DNA of 64,000 nt, from NCBI RefSeq assembly GCF_000479005.1, contig NZ_AWXC01000041.1:122618-186617 (forward strand), given 5' to 3'. The position numbers and the translations under genes were made by a program. The stretch is from Prevotella sp. BV3P1 (GTDB lineage Bacteria > Bacteroidota > Bacteroidia > Bacteroidales > Bacteroidaceae). The notes beneath the pieces are model-generated. The model did no database searches, had not been told where the DNA came from, and saw nothing but the letters and a program-made list of their open reading frames with translations. Positions within the stretch are counted from its first letter, which is position 1, and each line of letters opens with the position of its first letter. Of the stretch, positions 9,463 to 18,332 are shown piece after piece.

Positions 9463-10311
9463 ATGAGTGACGAAACAAAGAAAACTATAGACATCGATGA
9501 CATCTTGCGGAGTAAACTTGGCGATAAGGCTAAATATGTTCCACATTTTGCAGTTAGTTGGCTCAAGAAGATCACCCATCAAGATGAAGTGAATCAATTT
9601 CTTTGGGAAAACAAAGACTTGATGGGAGTCGATTGGCTTGAAGCGTGTGTCAAATATCTGGATGTTACCTTGGAGGTCAGAGGTAGGGAAAATCTGCCGA
9701 ACCAACAAGATGGTCGATTATACATCTTCGCATCAAATCATCCTCTGGGCGGTGCTGATGGGGTGGCTTTGGGCGCCATCATCGGCCGACGTTATGGCGG
9801 CCGCATCAAATACCTGTTGAATGATTTGTTGATGAACCTGCCGGGACTGCGTCCTTTGGGTATCGGCATCAACAAAACTGGTAAGCAAAGCCGCAACTTC
9901 CCCGCAATGGTGGATGCAGCATTCCAAAGTGATAACCACATCATTATGTTTCCCGCTGGACTTTGCTCGCGTAAAATGAATGGTCAAATTCGGGACATTC
10001 CCTGGAAGAAAACATTCATCACCAAGAGTGTTGAATACCAGAGAGACGTGGTACCCATTCATTTTGAGGGGAGAAACTCAGACCGGTTCTATCGCATCGC
10101 CAACATCTGTAAGGCCCTGAAATTGAAGTTCAATGTAGCAATGTTGTTCTTAGTTGATGAAATGTATCGCAACAGACACAAGACATTCCGCGTCACGATT
10201 GGCAAACCGATACCCTGGCAAACCTTTGACAAGCGTAAGAATGCGCAGCAATGGGCGCAGTATGTACAAAATAAAGTATACCAACTGCAACCGACACAAA
10301 CAGCAGAATAG
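9463..10311 (+). CDS. glsA: PlsC-type acyltransferase, probable glycine-lipid O-acyltransferase GlsA
   Basis: A 282-residue lysophospholipid-acyltransferase-fold protein. The HX4D-type motif appears as SNHPLGGADG (about residues 91-100), followed by FPAGLCSRK (about 165-173), matching the FPEG-type substrate site. The next gene encodes a GNAT/hemolysin-like N-acyltransferase. In Bacteroides the same gene pair (glsA/glsB) makes N-acyloxyacyl glycine lipids, GlsB acylating the amine of glycine and GlsA the hydroxyl of the attached fatty acid. Function is inferred from family and pairing; a general 1-acylglycerol-phosphate acyltransferase is the alternative. Confidence 0.75.
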   Translation: MSDETKKTIDIDDILRSKLGDKAKYVPHFAVSWLKKITHQDEVNQFLWENKDLMGVDWLEACVKYLDVTLEVRGRENLPNQQDGRLYIFASNHPLGGADGVALGAIIGRRYGGRIKYLLNDLLMNLPGLRPLGIGINKTGKQSRNFPAMVDAAFQSDNHIIMFPAGLCSRKMNGQIRDIPWKKTFITKSVEYQRDVVPIHFEGRNSDRFYRIANICKALKLKFNVAMLFLVDEMYRNRHKTFRVTIGKPIPWQTFDKRKNAQQWAQYVQNKVYQLQPTQTAE

Positions 10312-10408
10312 AGATAACTGAAATATCAATCAAGCGTTGAGAGATCTTATTTGAGAGAATCCTATACTCGCAATGAACGGTCCTTCTTCGTCAATCCTCT
10401 AAGAAACC

Positions 10409-11410
10409 ATGCAAGAAGAGATTATCCAGCCTATCGATAGGGAGCTGTTGAAAGCTGAATTGACGCCTGAGAAGCGGCTCCGGATGACGAACAAAAGCCA
10501 CAACAAGATTTTCGTGGTCACAGCTCATGATTCACCCAATGTGATGAAGGAGATTGGACGATTGCGCGAAATTGCCTTTCGTACCGCTGGCGGAGGCACT
10601 GGCAAGTCCGTGGATATCGATGAATTTGATACTTGCGACAACTGTTACAAGCAGCTGATTGTGTGGAATCCCGATGCGGATGAGATCATTGGCGGCTATC
10701 GGTATCTGTATGGTTCCAACTGGGAATTGGACGACAATGGACAGCCTAAGTTGGCCACCAGTCACCTCTTCCATTTCTCGGACAAATTCCTTAGCGACTA
10801 TATGCCCTATACCGTAGAGCTGGGAAGGTCTTTCGTGGCGCTGGAATATCAAAACGTGCGAAGCAACACCAAAAGCATCTTCGCCTTGGACAACCTGTGG
10901 GATGGCCTCGGAGCACTGACTGTTCTCAATCCTAACCTCAAGTATTTCTTCGGTAAGATGACGATGTACCCTTCTTATATCCGCAGGGGACGTGACATGA
11001 TTTTGTATTTTTTGAAGAAACATTTTAATGACAAAGAACACCTCATCGTGCCCAGAAATCCTTTGGAGTTACAGGAAGATCCCAAAGAATTGGAAAAGTT
11101 GTTCTCTGAAACGGATTTCAAGTCAGATTACAGAATCCTCAACAGAGAGATACGCCAATTGGGATACAACATCCCTCCCTTGGTTAATGCCTACATGGGG
11201 TTAAGTCCTACGATGAAACTGTTTGGCACTGCCATCAACAATGGGTTCGGTGATGTGGAAGAAACGGGAATTCTGATTTCGGTAGACGAGATATTGGAGG
11301 ACAAACGTGTGCGACATATCGATAGTTTCATCAAGGAGCATCGCGAGTCGCTTGAAATCACTTCGGGTGTCAACAACATTATTTACAAGGAAGACAACAA
11401 CAAGTCATAA
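10409..11410 (+). CDS. glsB: GNAT-family N-acyltransferase (hemolysin-like), probable GlsB
   Basis: A 333-residue protein of the OlsB/hemolysin acyltransferase type. Visible stretches are IGRLREIAFRTAGGGTG (about 48-64), IGGYRYLYG (about 93-101), VELGRSFVALEYQ (about 134-146) and IPPLVNAYMGLSPTMKLFG (about 255-273), the layout of lipid N-acyltransferases that use acyl-ACP. It follows the PlsC-type gene by 97 bp on the same strand. Bacteroides GlsB forms N-acyl glycine, the first step of glycine-lipid synthesis, so the pair likely makes membrane amino-acid lipids. The exact acceptor amino acid cannot be read from sequence. Confidence 0.75.
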   Translation: MQEEIIQPIDRELLKAELTPEKRLRMTNKSHNKIFVVTAHDSPNVMKEIGRLREIAFRTAGGGTGKSVDIDEFDTCDNCYKQLIVWNPDADEIIGGYRYLYGSNWELDDNGQPKLATSHLFHFSDKFLSDYMPYTVELGRSFVALEYQNVRSNTKSIFALDNLWDGLGALTVLNPNLKYFFGKMTMYPSYIRRGRDMILYFLKKHFNDKEHLIVPRNPLELQEDPKELEKLFSETDFKSDYRILNREIRQLGYNIPPLVNAYMGLSPTMKLFGTAINNGFGDVEETGILISVDEILEDKRVRHIDSFIKEHRESLEITSGVNNIIYKEDNNKS

Positions 11411-11562
11411 GCAGCCGAAAGCTACAATCAGAGGAGGATAGCAGGCGCATGTTTGTGCATCTGCACCATCTTCAACAGTCGGAATTTGCAGAATTTTAGC
11501 TGTAGAAGGTGGCGTATTTAATTCACTAAATCAATAATATTAACTAACAAGAACCATCAGAC

Positions 11563-13920
11563 ATGAGAAAAATTTCAATGGCATTACTGGCTTTCGCTGG
11601 CATCTTTGGCATGATGTCCTGTACGAAAACTGACAATGCAACAACAGAAGACCTGACAAACTATGTCGAACCACGCATCGGAACGGCGCACTGTCGTTAT
11701 TTCCACATGGCTCCCGGTGCCTTACCTTTCGGCATGGCCAAGCCTGGACCATCAACCAATGGACATTATGGGAATAAATCTGGTTGGGAGGCCACGGGTT
11801 ATGATTATCGTGACACCAGCATCGAGGGATTCCCCTGCCTGCACGAATTCCAGATTGGTGGCATCACCCTGATGCCTACCGTGGGCAAATTGTTCACCGT
11901 ACCTGGCGACACCGCCATGACGGACGAGCGTAAAGGCTACCGCTCACGCTTCTCGCACGATGATGAAGTTGCCACGGCTGGCTACTACTCTGTGCTACTC
12001 AAGGACTACAATGTCACGGCCGAAATGACGGCCACCACGCGTGTTGCCTTCCAGCGTTACACCTTCCCGGCCAGCAAGGAGAGCCGAATCCTCTTTGATA
12101 TCGGTAACCGCCAGGGCGAAAGTGGTGCCGTGAAGGATGCCTCTGTACAGATCAAGGACAACGGAACCGTGGTGGAAGGCTGGGTGATTACCCTGCCTGA
12201 GTATGTAAAGAAATACCAGCCGGGCGCCGAAGTCCCCTTGTATTTCCATGCCGTTATCGACAAGAAACCAGTTGGAGTAGGCACTTTCAACGGCGAAACC
12301 GTTAAAGCTGACTCGCTGTCAACTACGGGTTTGGGCGCGGGTGCTTATCTGACGTTCGAGACAACTGATCAGGAAAAGATCACCGTGAAGGTGGGTGTGT
12401 CTTACACTTCGGTGGAGAACGCCCGTAAGAACCTTGAGGCTGAGGCGCATGACTTGGCTTTTGATGAGGCGAAGCAGCAGTCGCATGATACTTGGAATGA
12501 GCATTTGAGTCGCATTGCGGTAGAAACAACGAACAAGGATGATAAGGTGAAATTCTACACAGGATTGTATCATGCCATCTTGGGTCGTGGCATTGCCAGC
12601 GATGTCAATGGTGCTTATCCCAAACACGATGGTACGGTAGGGCAAATTGAGATGAAGGATGGAAAGCCTGCTTTCAACCTCTATAACACGGACGCTATGT
12701 GGGGAGCACAATGGAATCTCAACCAAGTGTGGATCATGGCTTACCCCGAACACATGTCCGACTTCATCAGCAGTCATCTTCAGGTATACAAAGACAGTGG
12801 ATGGCTGGGCGACGGACTGGCAAACAGCCGTTATGTGTCGGGCGTAGGAACCAATCAGTTGAGCTTGATGATTGCAGCGGCTTATGCTTGTGGAATCCGT
12901 GATTTCGATGTGAATCTTGCCTACGAGGCCTGCCGCAAGAACGAGTTGGATGGTGAGAACCGACCATTTGGTGCAGGAAAGACCGATACCAAACTCTTTG
13001 TAGAACACGGTTATGTGCCACATCAGGACACGGGTGAAGGATCAGACGAAATGTTCATGTTCTCTGCTTCGCACACCTTGGAGTATGCTTTTGGCGCATG
13101 GGCTACCGCACAGATGGCCAAGGCATTGGGAAAGACAGACGACTACAAAAAGTTGATGGATCTTTCCAAGGGCTGGGAACGAATCTATGACACGTCAACC
13201 AACTTTGTTCGTCCGAAGAAGGCCGATGGCAGCTTCATTGAGAATTTTGACCCGATGCAGGTATGGCGCGGCTTCCAGGAAGGCAACGCTTGGCAGTACA
13301 CGTTCTATGCACCGCACGATGCCAAAGCGTTGGTGGCTAAGGTGGGTGCCGAAGAGTTCAACAACCGTTTGGATAGCATCTTCACCCAATCGCAGAAGCT
13401 CATCTTCAGCGGTGGTACCGAGGTGGGTGCTTTCGCTGGATTGAAGACGCTTTACAACCAAGGCAACCAGCCTTGTCTGCACATCTCATGGATGTTCAAC
13501 GAGGCCGGCAAGCCATCGCACACCCAGAAGTGGGTGCGTGCCATCTTAGACGAGTTCTATGGCACAGATGGCATCCATGGCTACGGCTACGGACAGGATG
13601 AAGACCAGGGTCAGTTGGGCGCTTGGTTCGTACAGTCGTCCATCGGCATGTTCGATGTCAAGGGACTCACGGCCGAGCAACCGTCCTTTGGTTTAGGCAG
13701 TCCTTTGTTCGACAAGATTACCATTCGTTTGAACAAGGATTATTACAAGGGTGACAAGTTTGTCATCAACGTGAGCAACAATAGCAAGGAGAACATCTAT
13801 GTGCAGGAATACAAGCTCAACGGAAAGACGCTTGACAGCACTTACTTGCCTTTCGCAACCTTCGCCGAGGGCGGCACACTGGATGTGACCATGGGCACAA
13901 CACCTAAGGACAAGTATTAA
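11563..13920 (+). CDS. GH92-family alpha-mannosidase lipoprotein with Gln at the usual catalytic-acid position
   Basis: A 785-residue lipoprotein (signal MRKISMALLAFAGIFGMMSC, acylated Cys20) with the two-domain GH92 fold: N-terminal beta-sandwich (YVEPRIGTAHCRYFHMAPGALPFG split over residues 31-55) and an (alpha/alpha)6 barrel. GH92 enzymes are calcium-dependent inverting exo-alpha-mannosidases acting at the cell surface or in the periplasm. The usual HGNEP motif reads GNQP here (Gln636), and the GNDD-type base motif reads GQDEDQGQ (677-684). Loss of the acid Glu recalls GH92 enzymes that cleave mannosyl-phosphate linkages, where the leaving group needs no protonation. It stands alone, with no SusCD partners nearby. 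Confidence 0.9.
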   Translation: MRKISMALLAFAGIFGMMSCTKTDNATTEDLTNYVEPRIGTAHCRYFHMAPGALPFGMAKPGPSTNGHYGNKSGWEATGYDYRDTSIEGFPCLHEFQIGGITLMPTVGKLFTVPGDTAMTDERKGYRSRFSHDDEVATAGYYSVLLKDYNVTAEMTATTRVAFQRYTFPASKESRILFDIGNRQGESGAVKDASVQIKDNGTVVEGWVITLPEYVKKYQPGAEVPLYFHAVIDKKPVGVGTFNGETVKADSLSTTGLGAGAYLTFETTDQEKITVKVGVSYTSVENARKNLEAEAHDLAFDEAKQQSHDTWNEHLSRIAVETTNKDDKVKFYTGLYHAILGRGIASDVNGAYPKHDGTVGQIEMKDGKPAFNLYNTDAMWGAQWNLNQVWIMAYPEHMSDFISSHLQVYKDSGWLGDGLANSRYVSGVGTNQLSLMIAAAYACGIRDFDVNLAYEACRKNELDGENRPFGAGKTDTKLFVEHGYVPHQDTGEGSDEMFMFSASHTLEYAFGAWATAQMAKALGKTDDYKKLMDLSKGWERIYDTSTNFVRPKKADGSFIENFDPMQVWRGFQEGNAWQYTFYAPHDAKALVAKVGAEEFNNRLDSIFTQSQKLIFSGGTEVGAFAGLKTLYNQGNQPCLHISWMFNEAGKPSHTQKWVRAILDEFYGTDGIHGYGYGQDEDQGQLGAWFVQSSIGMFDVKGLTAEQPSFGLGSPLFDKITIRLNKDYYKGDKFVINVSNNSKENIYVQEYKLNGKTLDSTYLPFATFAEGGTLDVTMGTTPKDKY

Positions 13921-13934
13921 AATAGGCTTCTTTT

Positions 13935-13959
13935 GATGCTTCTCTTTGTGAGAAGCATC
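13935..13959. terminator. Stem-loop after the GH92 gene
   Basis: GATGCTTCT and AGAAGCATC form a perfect 9-bp stem with a 7-nt loop, 15 bp after the GH92 stop codon. It has no clear T-run, so it may be an RNA-stabilising hairpin or the first half of a double terminator with 13970-14010. Confidence 0.5.
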
Positions 13960-13969
13960 GATTGTAATT

Positions 13970-14020
13970 ATGCGTGCAAAGCCACCAATAAGTGGTGACT
14001 TTGCACGCATTTCTTTTTCT
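13970..14020 (+). terminator. Strong intrinsic terminator of the GH92 gene
   Basis: ATGCGTGCAAAG pairs with CTTTGCACGCAT, and CACC with GGTG inside it. The roughly 17-bp stem is followed by TTCTTTTTCTGTTTT. This is a classical rho-independent terminator on the plus strand. Confidence 0.85.
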
Positions 14021-14117
14021 GTTTTCTGTCAAGTTCATCGGTATAGTTTGATACACGTTTTCCCTTTGGTATGGAGTAGAATTTCCAAGATGTTGGAAAG
14101 GCGTGATTCTTGCTTTT

Positions 14118-14205
14118 CAATGTCATTGAGTTTAATGCGCAAACTCAATCACTTTGGACGGTAAACCCATGTAGATTGAACGGTAAAGTCAATGAGTTTG
14201 AAATG
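14118..14205. repeat. Array of four 22-bp palindromic units (array 2)
   Basis: Units start at 14118, 14140, 14162 and 14184. Cores are CAATGTCATTGAGTTTA, CAAACTCAATCACTTTG, TAAACCCATGTAGATTG and TAAAGTCAATGAGTTTG, each followed by 4-5 unrelated bases. Unit 3 is best read in the opposite orientation to the others, as expected for degenerate palindromes. Same period, copy number and half-sites as the arrays at 2202 and 30991. Confidence 0.85.
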
Positions 14206-14643
14206 TACCTAATTGTGAGGGCGTGATGATCGGGTATTTGGTAGCATTTTAGAGGCGTCGTTGTTCATTTCCCAACTGTTCGTATTTCCCTCCATAAACT
14301 CGATGCGAATAAATGATATATATTAAATAATAGTTGTATTCGCAACCCATAAGAATCTACTATTTCATAGTTGCGTGATTTATCACATACCTCTTTTATA
14401 GGATAAACCTGTAATTATGCCCCTACGCTTGCATGAATAGGGCGGATTGGTAGGTTGAGTATGCTGTCAGGTGGTCATCACAAAACTGTGTTATACTATG
14501 TGCGAAGAAGTATGAATTAGTTGAGTGTTATGCTATTCGCAAATTGTGTTGATAACCATAGCGTATGCTGACAACCCGCATTGAAGCACTGTGAGGATGA
14601 TTTTGTACAGAGCCACGCATAATCGGTTTAGCCCCTATGCACA
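14206..14643. other. Intergenic region between array 2 and dgt, nothing recognised
   Basis: About 440 bp with no ORF of convincing composition, no tRNA and no long inverted repeat seen. It lies at the convergent side of GH92 and dgt, where decayed sequence is plausible. Confidence 0.4.
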
Positions 14644-15981
14644 TCAAATAACTGGTAGGGAGATTCCATTAATCTTCTGATAGATGTCCAAGGCATAGAC
14701 ATCGGTCATGCCGCTGATGTAGTCAATCACGGCCATGATGCGCGTTTCGAGGTCAGGACTTTGTATGTCGTACTGGCTGCTGAACCGCCGCATGAGCTGT
14801 TGCGAATAGAAACGGTCGGGATTGACGGCCGCCTCGATGAGCGTCTGCATGAGCGTTTGCATGATTTTATAACCCGCCAGCTCCACATCCAGCACGGGTT
14901 TGCTGTGGTAGATGCGCTCGTACGACAATTCCGCGCATTGCTTGTAAGCCTTACGCTGTAGTTCACTGATATGGTCGATGAGTGAGCCTTGTAGCGTTCC
15001 GTTCAGTATCGCCTCCTCGTTTGCCACGAAGGCTTCTACGCATTCGTTAACCAGTTTGCCTACAGCCGAGGCCCGCATATACACCACCTTTTCGTTGTTG
15101 TCAGTCACACCCTCGTCTTTGATGCGTTGTTGGATGTGCGCTTGCACCTCTGGGGAAAAGAAATTCATGAGCAAATGCTCTGTTTCCTCGTACGAAAGAA
15201 TCTTGAGTTTGTGGGCATCCTCAATGTCCATAATCTCGTAGCAGATATCATCCGCGGCCTCAACCAGATAAACCAGCGGGTGGCGCGCATACCGTAAGGG
15301 CTGGTGTGGCTCAGAGAGTTTGGCGATTTCCAATTCTTCTGCCACCTTGACGTAGGTGTCTTCTTCGGATGAGAAGAAGCCGAATTTTCGGTGACTCCCA
15401 GCCAAACTGCTGGCAAACGGATATTTCACGATGCTGGCCAGGGTAGAGGAGGTCATCACGAAGCCGCCTATTCGCCGACCGTTGAAACGGTGCGTAAGTA
15501 GGCGGAAGGCGTTGGCGTTACCTTCGAAGTGGGTGATGTCGTCCCAGAATCGTTCTCCTACGCGCTCCTGCAAGTAGGTTCCGGCACCCTCGGTGAAGAA
15601 GGTTTGGATGGCTTTTTCGCCGCTGTGCCCGAACGGAGGGTTGCCCATGTCGTGTGCCAGACAGGCCGCACTGACGATGGTTCCTATCTGTTCAAACATC
15701 GTTCCACGCAGTTCGGGATGCTTCTCGCACAGTTGTGCAGCTACGTCATTGCCCAGCGACATGCCCACCGAGGCCACTTCCAACGAGTGGGTGAGGCGGT
15801 TGTGCACGAAGATGGAGCCTGGTAGGGGAAACACTTGCGTCTTGTTCTGCATGCGTCTGAACGGTGCCGAGAAAATAAGGCGGTCGTAGTCGCGTTTAAA
15901 CTCCGACCGGTCGTCATGACGTTCGGTGTGCTTGAGCTCTTGTCCAAGCCTTTTGTTGGAAATTAATTTTTGCCATTTCAT
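14644..15981 (-). CDS. dgt: Deoxyguanosinetriphosphate triphosphohydrolase-like protein
   Basis: HD-domain dNTP triphosphohydrolase that removes triphosphate from dGTP and other dNTPs; 445 residues. The N-terminus has FSAPFRRMQNKTQVFPL. Metal ligands are visible in NRLTHSLEVASVG (first His) and CLAHDMGNPPFGHSGEKAI (the HD pair), with YLVEAADDICYEIMDIEDAH (third-ligand Asp) further on. It is transcribed divergently from dut, another nucleotide-pool enzyme, which suggests joint control of dNTP quality. A -7 element is at 15986-15993, giving a very short leader. Confidence 0.93.
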   Translation of the reverse strand: MKWQKLISNKRLGQELKHTERHDDRSEFKRDYDRLIFSAPFRRMQNKTQVFPLPGSIFVHNRLTHSLEVASVGMSLGNDVAAQLCEKHPELRGTMFEQIGTIVSAACLAHDMGNPPFGHSGEKAIQTFFTEGAGTYLQERVGERFWDDITHFEGNANAFRLLTHRFNGRRIGGFVMTSSTLASIVKYPFASSLAGSHRKFGFFSSEEDTYVKVAEELEIAKLSEPHQPLRYARHPLVYLVEAADDICYEIMDIEDAHKLKILSYEETEHLLMNFFSPEVQAHIQQRIKDEGVTDNNEKVVYMRASAVGKLVNECVEAFVANEEAILNGTLQGSLIDHISELQRKAYKQCAELSYERIYHSKPVLDVELAGYKIMQTLMQTLIEAAVNPDRFYSQQLMRRFSSQYDIQSPDLETRIMAVIDYISGMTDVYALDIYQKINGISLPVI

Positions 15982-15985
15982 AACG

Positions 15986-15993
15986 CAAAAGTA
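15986..15993 (-). promoter_or_regulatory. Promoter -7 element of dgt
   Basis: On the minus strand TACTTTTG matches TAnnTTTG and ends 4 bp upstream of the dgt ATG at 15981. Transcription from it would be leaderless or nearly so, which makes either the promoter or the start codon slightly uncertain. Confidence 0.45.
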
Positions 15994-16057
15994 GTGGAAA
16001 TTTGCGTAATTTGGTTCTTTTTAATAGTAATAATGCCACTTTATGGCGATTATTCCT

Positions 16058-16065
16058 TATTTTTG
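16058..16065 (+). promoter_or_regulatory. Promoter -7 element of the dut operon
   Basis: TATTTTTG matches TAnnTTTG, 17 bp before the dut ATG. No convincing -33 TTTG was found. Confidence 0.5.
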
Positions 16066-16082
16066 CACATTATTGAATAGTT

Positions 16083-16520
16083 ATGATACAGATAAAAGTC
16101 ATCAATAAAGGTCATCAGCAGTTGCCTGCTTATGCAACCAGTCAGAGTGCAGGAATGGATTTGAGAGCCAACCTTGAGGCTCCCATCGTGTTGAAGCCGA
16201 TGGAACGAAAGCTGGTGTCTACGGGGCTTTTCATCGCCCTACCCGAGGGATTCGAGGCTCAAGTTCGACCTCGTAGCGGGTTGGCATTGAAGCATGGCAT
16301 CACGGTACTCAATACGCCTGGCACCATAGATGCCGACTATCGGGGCGAGGTGATGGTGCTGTTGGTGAATTTCTCGCAGGAAGAATTTGTCATCCGTGAT
16401 GGTGAGCGCATCGCCCAAATGGTGATAGCACGACACGAACAAGGGTATTTCGTTGAAGTGGAGGAGCTGGATGAGACCGAACGTGGAACGGGAGGCTATG
16501 GCCACACGGGTGTGAAATAG
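16083..16520 (+). CDS. dut: dUTP diphosphatase
   Basis: Trimeric dUTPase converting dUTP to dUMP and keeping uracil out of DNA; 145 residues, normal length. All five motifs are visible: SAGMDLRA (1), [11 protein letters not shown] (2), [14 protein letters not shown] (3), [11 protein letters not shown] (4) and the P-loop-like [11 protein letters not shown] at the C-terminus (5). It heads an apparent operon with a TPR protein (15-bp gap), a DUF4292 lipoprotein and an EnvC-like protein, an arrangement I recognise from other Bacteroidales. Confidence 0.96.
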   Translation: MIQIKVINKGHQQLPAYATSQSAGMDLRANLEAPIVLKPMERKLVSTGLFIALPEGFEAQVRPRSGLALKHGITVLNTPGTIDADYRGEVMVLLVNFSQEEFVIRDGERIAQMVIARHEQGYFVEVEELDETERGTGGYGHTGVK

Positions 16521-16535
16521 GCAAGCGTCAATATA

Positions 16536-18332
16536 ATGAAGCAAAACTTGAAAATTAGTTTGAATCCCATTCTTTGCTGTTTGCTTGTGGGCTGGATGCT
16601 GACGGGTTTGGCATTGCCAGCTTGGACACAGGAGCCGAAAGACAAACCGCTGACCGAAGCGGAATTGAAGAAAATGCTGTTTGAGGACAAGCAGTCACAA
16701 TACCACTATCTCTTTCTTGAGGCTGTTAGTCAACTGAATGCCGGCAAGCTGGAGTTGGCGGACAGTTTGTTGCACCAGTGCTTGACCCTCCATCCACAGG
16801 GAGCCGAAGCTTATTATGTTCAGGGACGCTTGTTGGCCCAACAAAAGAAAGATACGTTGGCGCTGAAAAAGTTTGAGAAGGCGGCTGCCTTGCAACCGGA
16901 AAACAGTCATTACCAAGAGCGGGTGGCACAATATTACATCGGAACGGGTGCTTACGACAAGGCCATCGCCGCCTACGAGCGTCTGTATGAAAACGATCAT
17001 CAGCGCACGGATGTGCTCAGCATCTTGGGACAGTTGTACAATCAGCAAAAAAATTACGGCAAGATGCTTTCTGTTTTGGAACGTATCGAGCAGGCTGAAG
17101 GAACCAATGAGGAACTCACGCTTTCGAAAATGAGCGTTTATGAGATGATGGGTGATAAGGAATCGGCTCGCAAAACCTTGCAACAACTGGCCGACAGTCA
17201 TCCCAATGACGTGAACTACAGGGTGATGTTAGGCAATTGGCTCATGCAGCATGGCGGACAAAAGAAGGCTTATAAACTGTTTACCCAGGCCTTGGAAGAG
17301 GAACCCGATAACGGCTTTGTATTGGCTTCGCTATACGATTATCATAACCAGGTGGGCGATAAAGAGAAGGCAATCGCGTTGAGAGACCGAATCTTGATGA
17401 GTAAGGACACGGAGGTTCAGACCAAGATGACGATGTTGCAGCAAGTGATTCGGGACAATGAAGACCACAAGCGCGACAGCACTGAGGTGCTCAATCTGTT
17501 CAAGCGCATGATGAAAGCCCATCCTAAAGATGCTGACATCGCCTCTTTGGCAGCCGCCTACATGAGTTTGAAGATGATGCCGCAAGACACGGTGATGGCA
17601 GCCTTGCAACATGTCATTGACATTGCGCCCGACAATTCGCCCGCCCGTTTGCAGTTGTTGCGCATGTATCTGCCCGGAAAAAACTGGAAGAAAATCATTG
17701 CCCTTTGTGAAGAAGGCGCACAGTTTACGCCCGACGAGATGGCTTATTACTACTATATGGCTTGGTCACATGTGCAGCAAGACGAGCAACCCAAGGCCAT
17801 TGATGCCCTTAAACGCGGCGTGAGTACCATCAACGACAAGAGCGATACCGAATTGGTGAGCGAGTTTTATTCCATGATGGGCGACTTGTTGCACCAGCAA
17901 GGCGACCAACAGGGGGCTTTTGCGGCCTACGACAGTTGCCTGCAATGGAAGGATGACAACATTGCCTGCTTGAACAATTATGCTTATTTTCTAAGTGAAG
18001 ATGGTAAGAACTTGAAGCGTGCAGAGCAAATGAGTTATAAAACGGTGACGGCATCGCCCAATAATGCGACCTATCTGGACACCTACGCTTGGATACTGTT
18101 CATGCAAGAGCGATACACCGAGGCTAAGTTGTATATTGATCTGGCATTGAAGAATGATACCGATTCCGTGCAAAGCGCCGTCATCATTGAACATGCCGGG
18201 GATATTTATGCCATGAATGGAAACATCGATCAGGCGCTGAAATATTGGCAAGAGGCCTTGAAACGGGCACCAAAAGGTGATCAAGCCCTGATTGAACGGA
18301 AGATTAAACAGAAGAAATACATCAAGAAATGA
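16536..18332 (+). CDS. Secreted tetratricopeptide-repeat protein
   Basis: A 598-residue protein with an N-terminal signal peptide (hydrophobic CCLLVGWMLTGLALPAW) followed by about a dozen TPR units across residues 50-590 (for example AEAYYVQGRLLAQQKKDTLA, YDKAIAAYERLYEN, IDQALKYWQEALKRAP). TPR proteins act as assembly scaffolds; here the mature protein should be periplasmic or attached to the outer membrane. Its stop overlaps the start of the DUF4292 lipoprotein gene by 4 nt, so the two are probably made together with the EnvC-like protein for an envelope task. Specific function unknown. Confidence 0.8.
   Translation: MKQNLKISLNPILCCLLVGWMLTGLALPAWTQEPKDKPLTEAELKKMLFEDKQSQYHYLFLEAVSQLNAGKLELADSLLHQCLTLHPQGAEAYYVQGRLLAQQKKDTLALKKFEKAAALQPENSHYQERVAQYYIGTGAYDKAIAAYERLYENDHQRTDVLSILGQLYNQQKNYGKMLSVLERIEQAEGTNEELTLSKMSVYEMMGDKESARKTLQQLADSHPNDVNYRVMLGNWLMQHGGQKKAYKLFTQALEEEPDNGFVLASLYDYHNQVGDKEKAIALRDRILMSKDTEVQTKMTMLQQVIRDNEDHKRDSTEVLNLFKRMMKAHPKDADIASLAAAYMSLKMMPQDTVMAALQHVIDIAPDNSPARLQLLRMYLPGKNWKKIIALCEEGAQFTPDEMAYYYYMAWSHVQQDEQPKAIDALKRGVSTINDKSDTELVSEFYSMMGDLLHQQGDQQGAFAAYDSCLQWKDDNIACLNNYAYFLSEDGKNLKRAEQMSYKTVTASPNNATYLDTYAWILFMQERYTEAKLYIDLALKNDTDSVQSAVIIEHAGDIYAMNGNIDQALKYWQEALKRAPKGDQALIERKIKQKKYIKK

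Noticed and set aside
12319..13023. 234-codon minus-strand frame within the GH92 gene
   Set aside because: Antisense shadow; the GH92 frame has full-length domain evidence.
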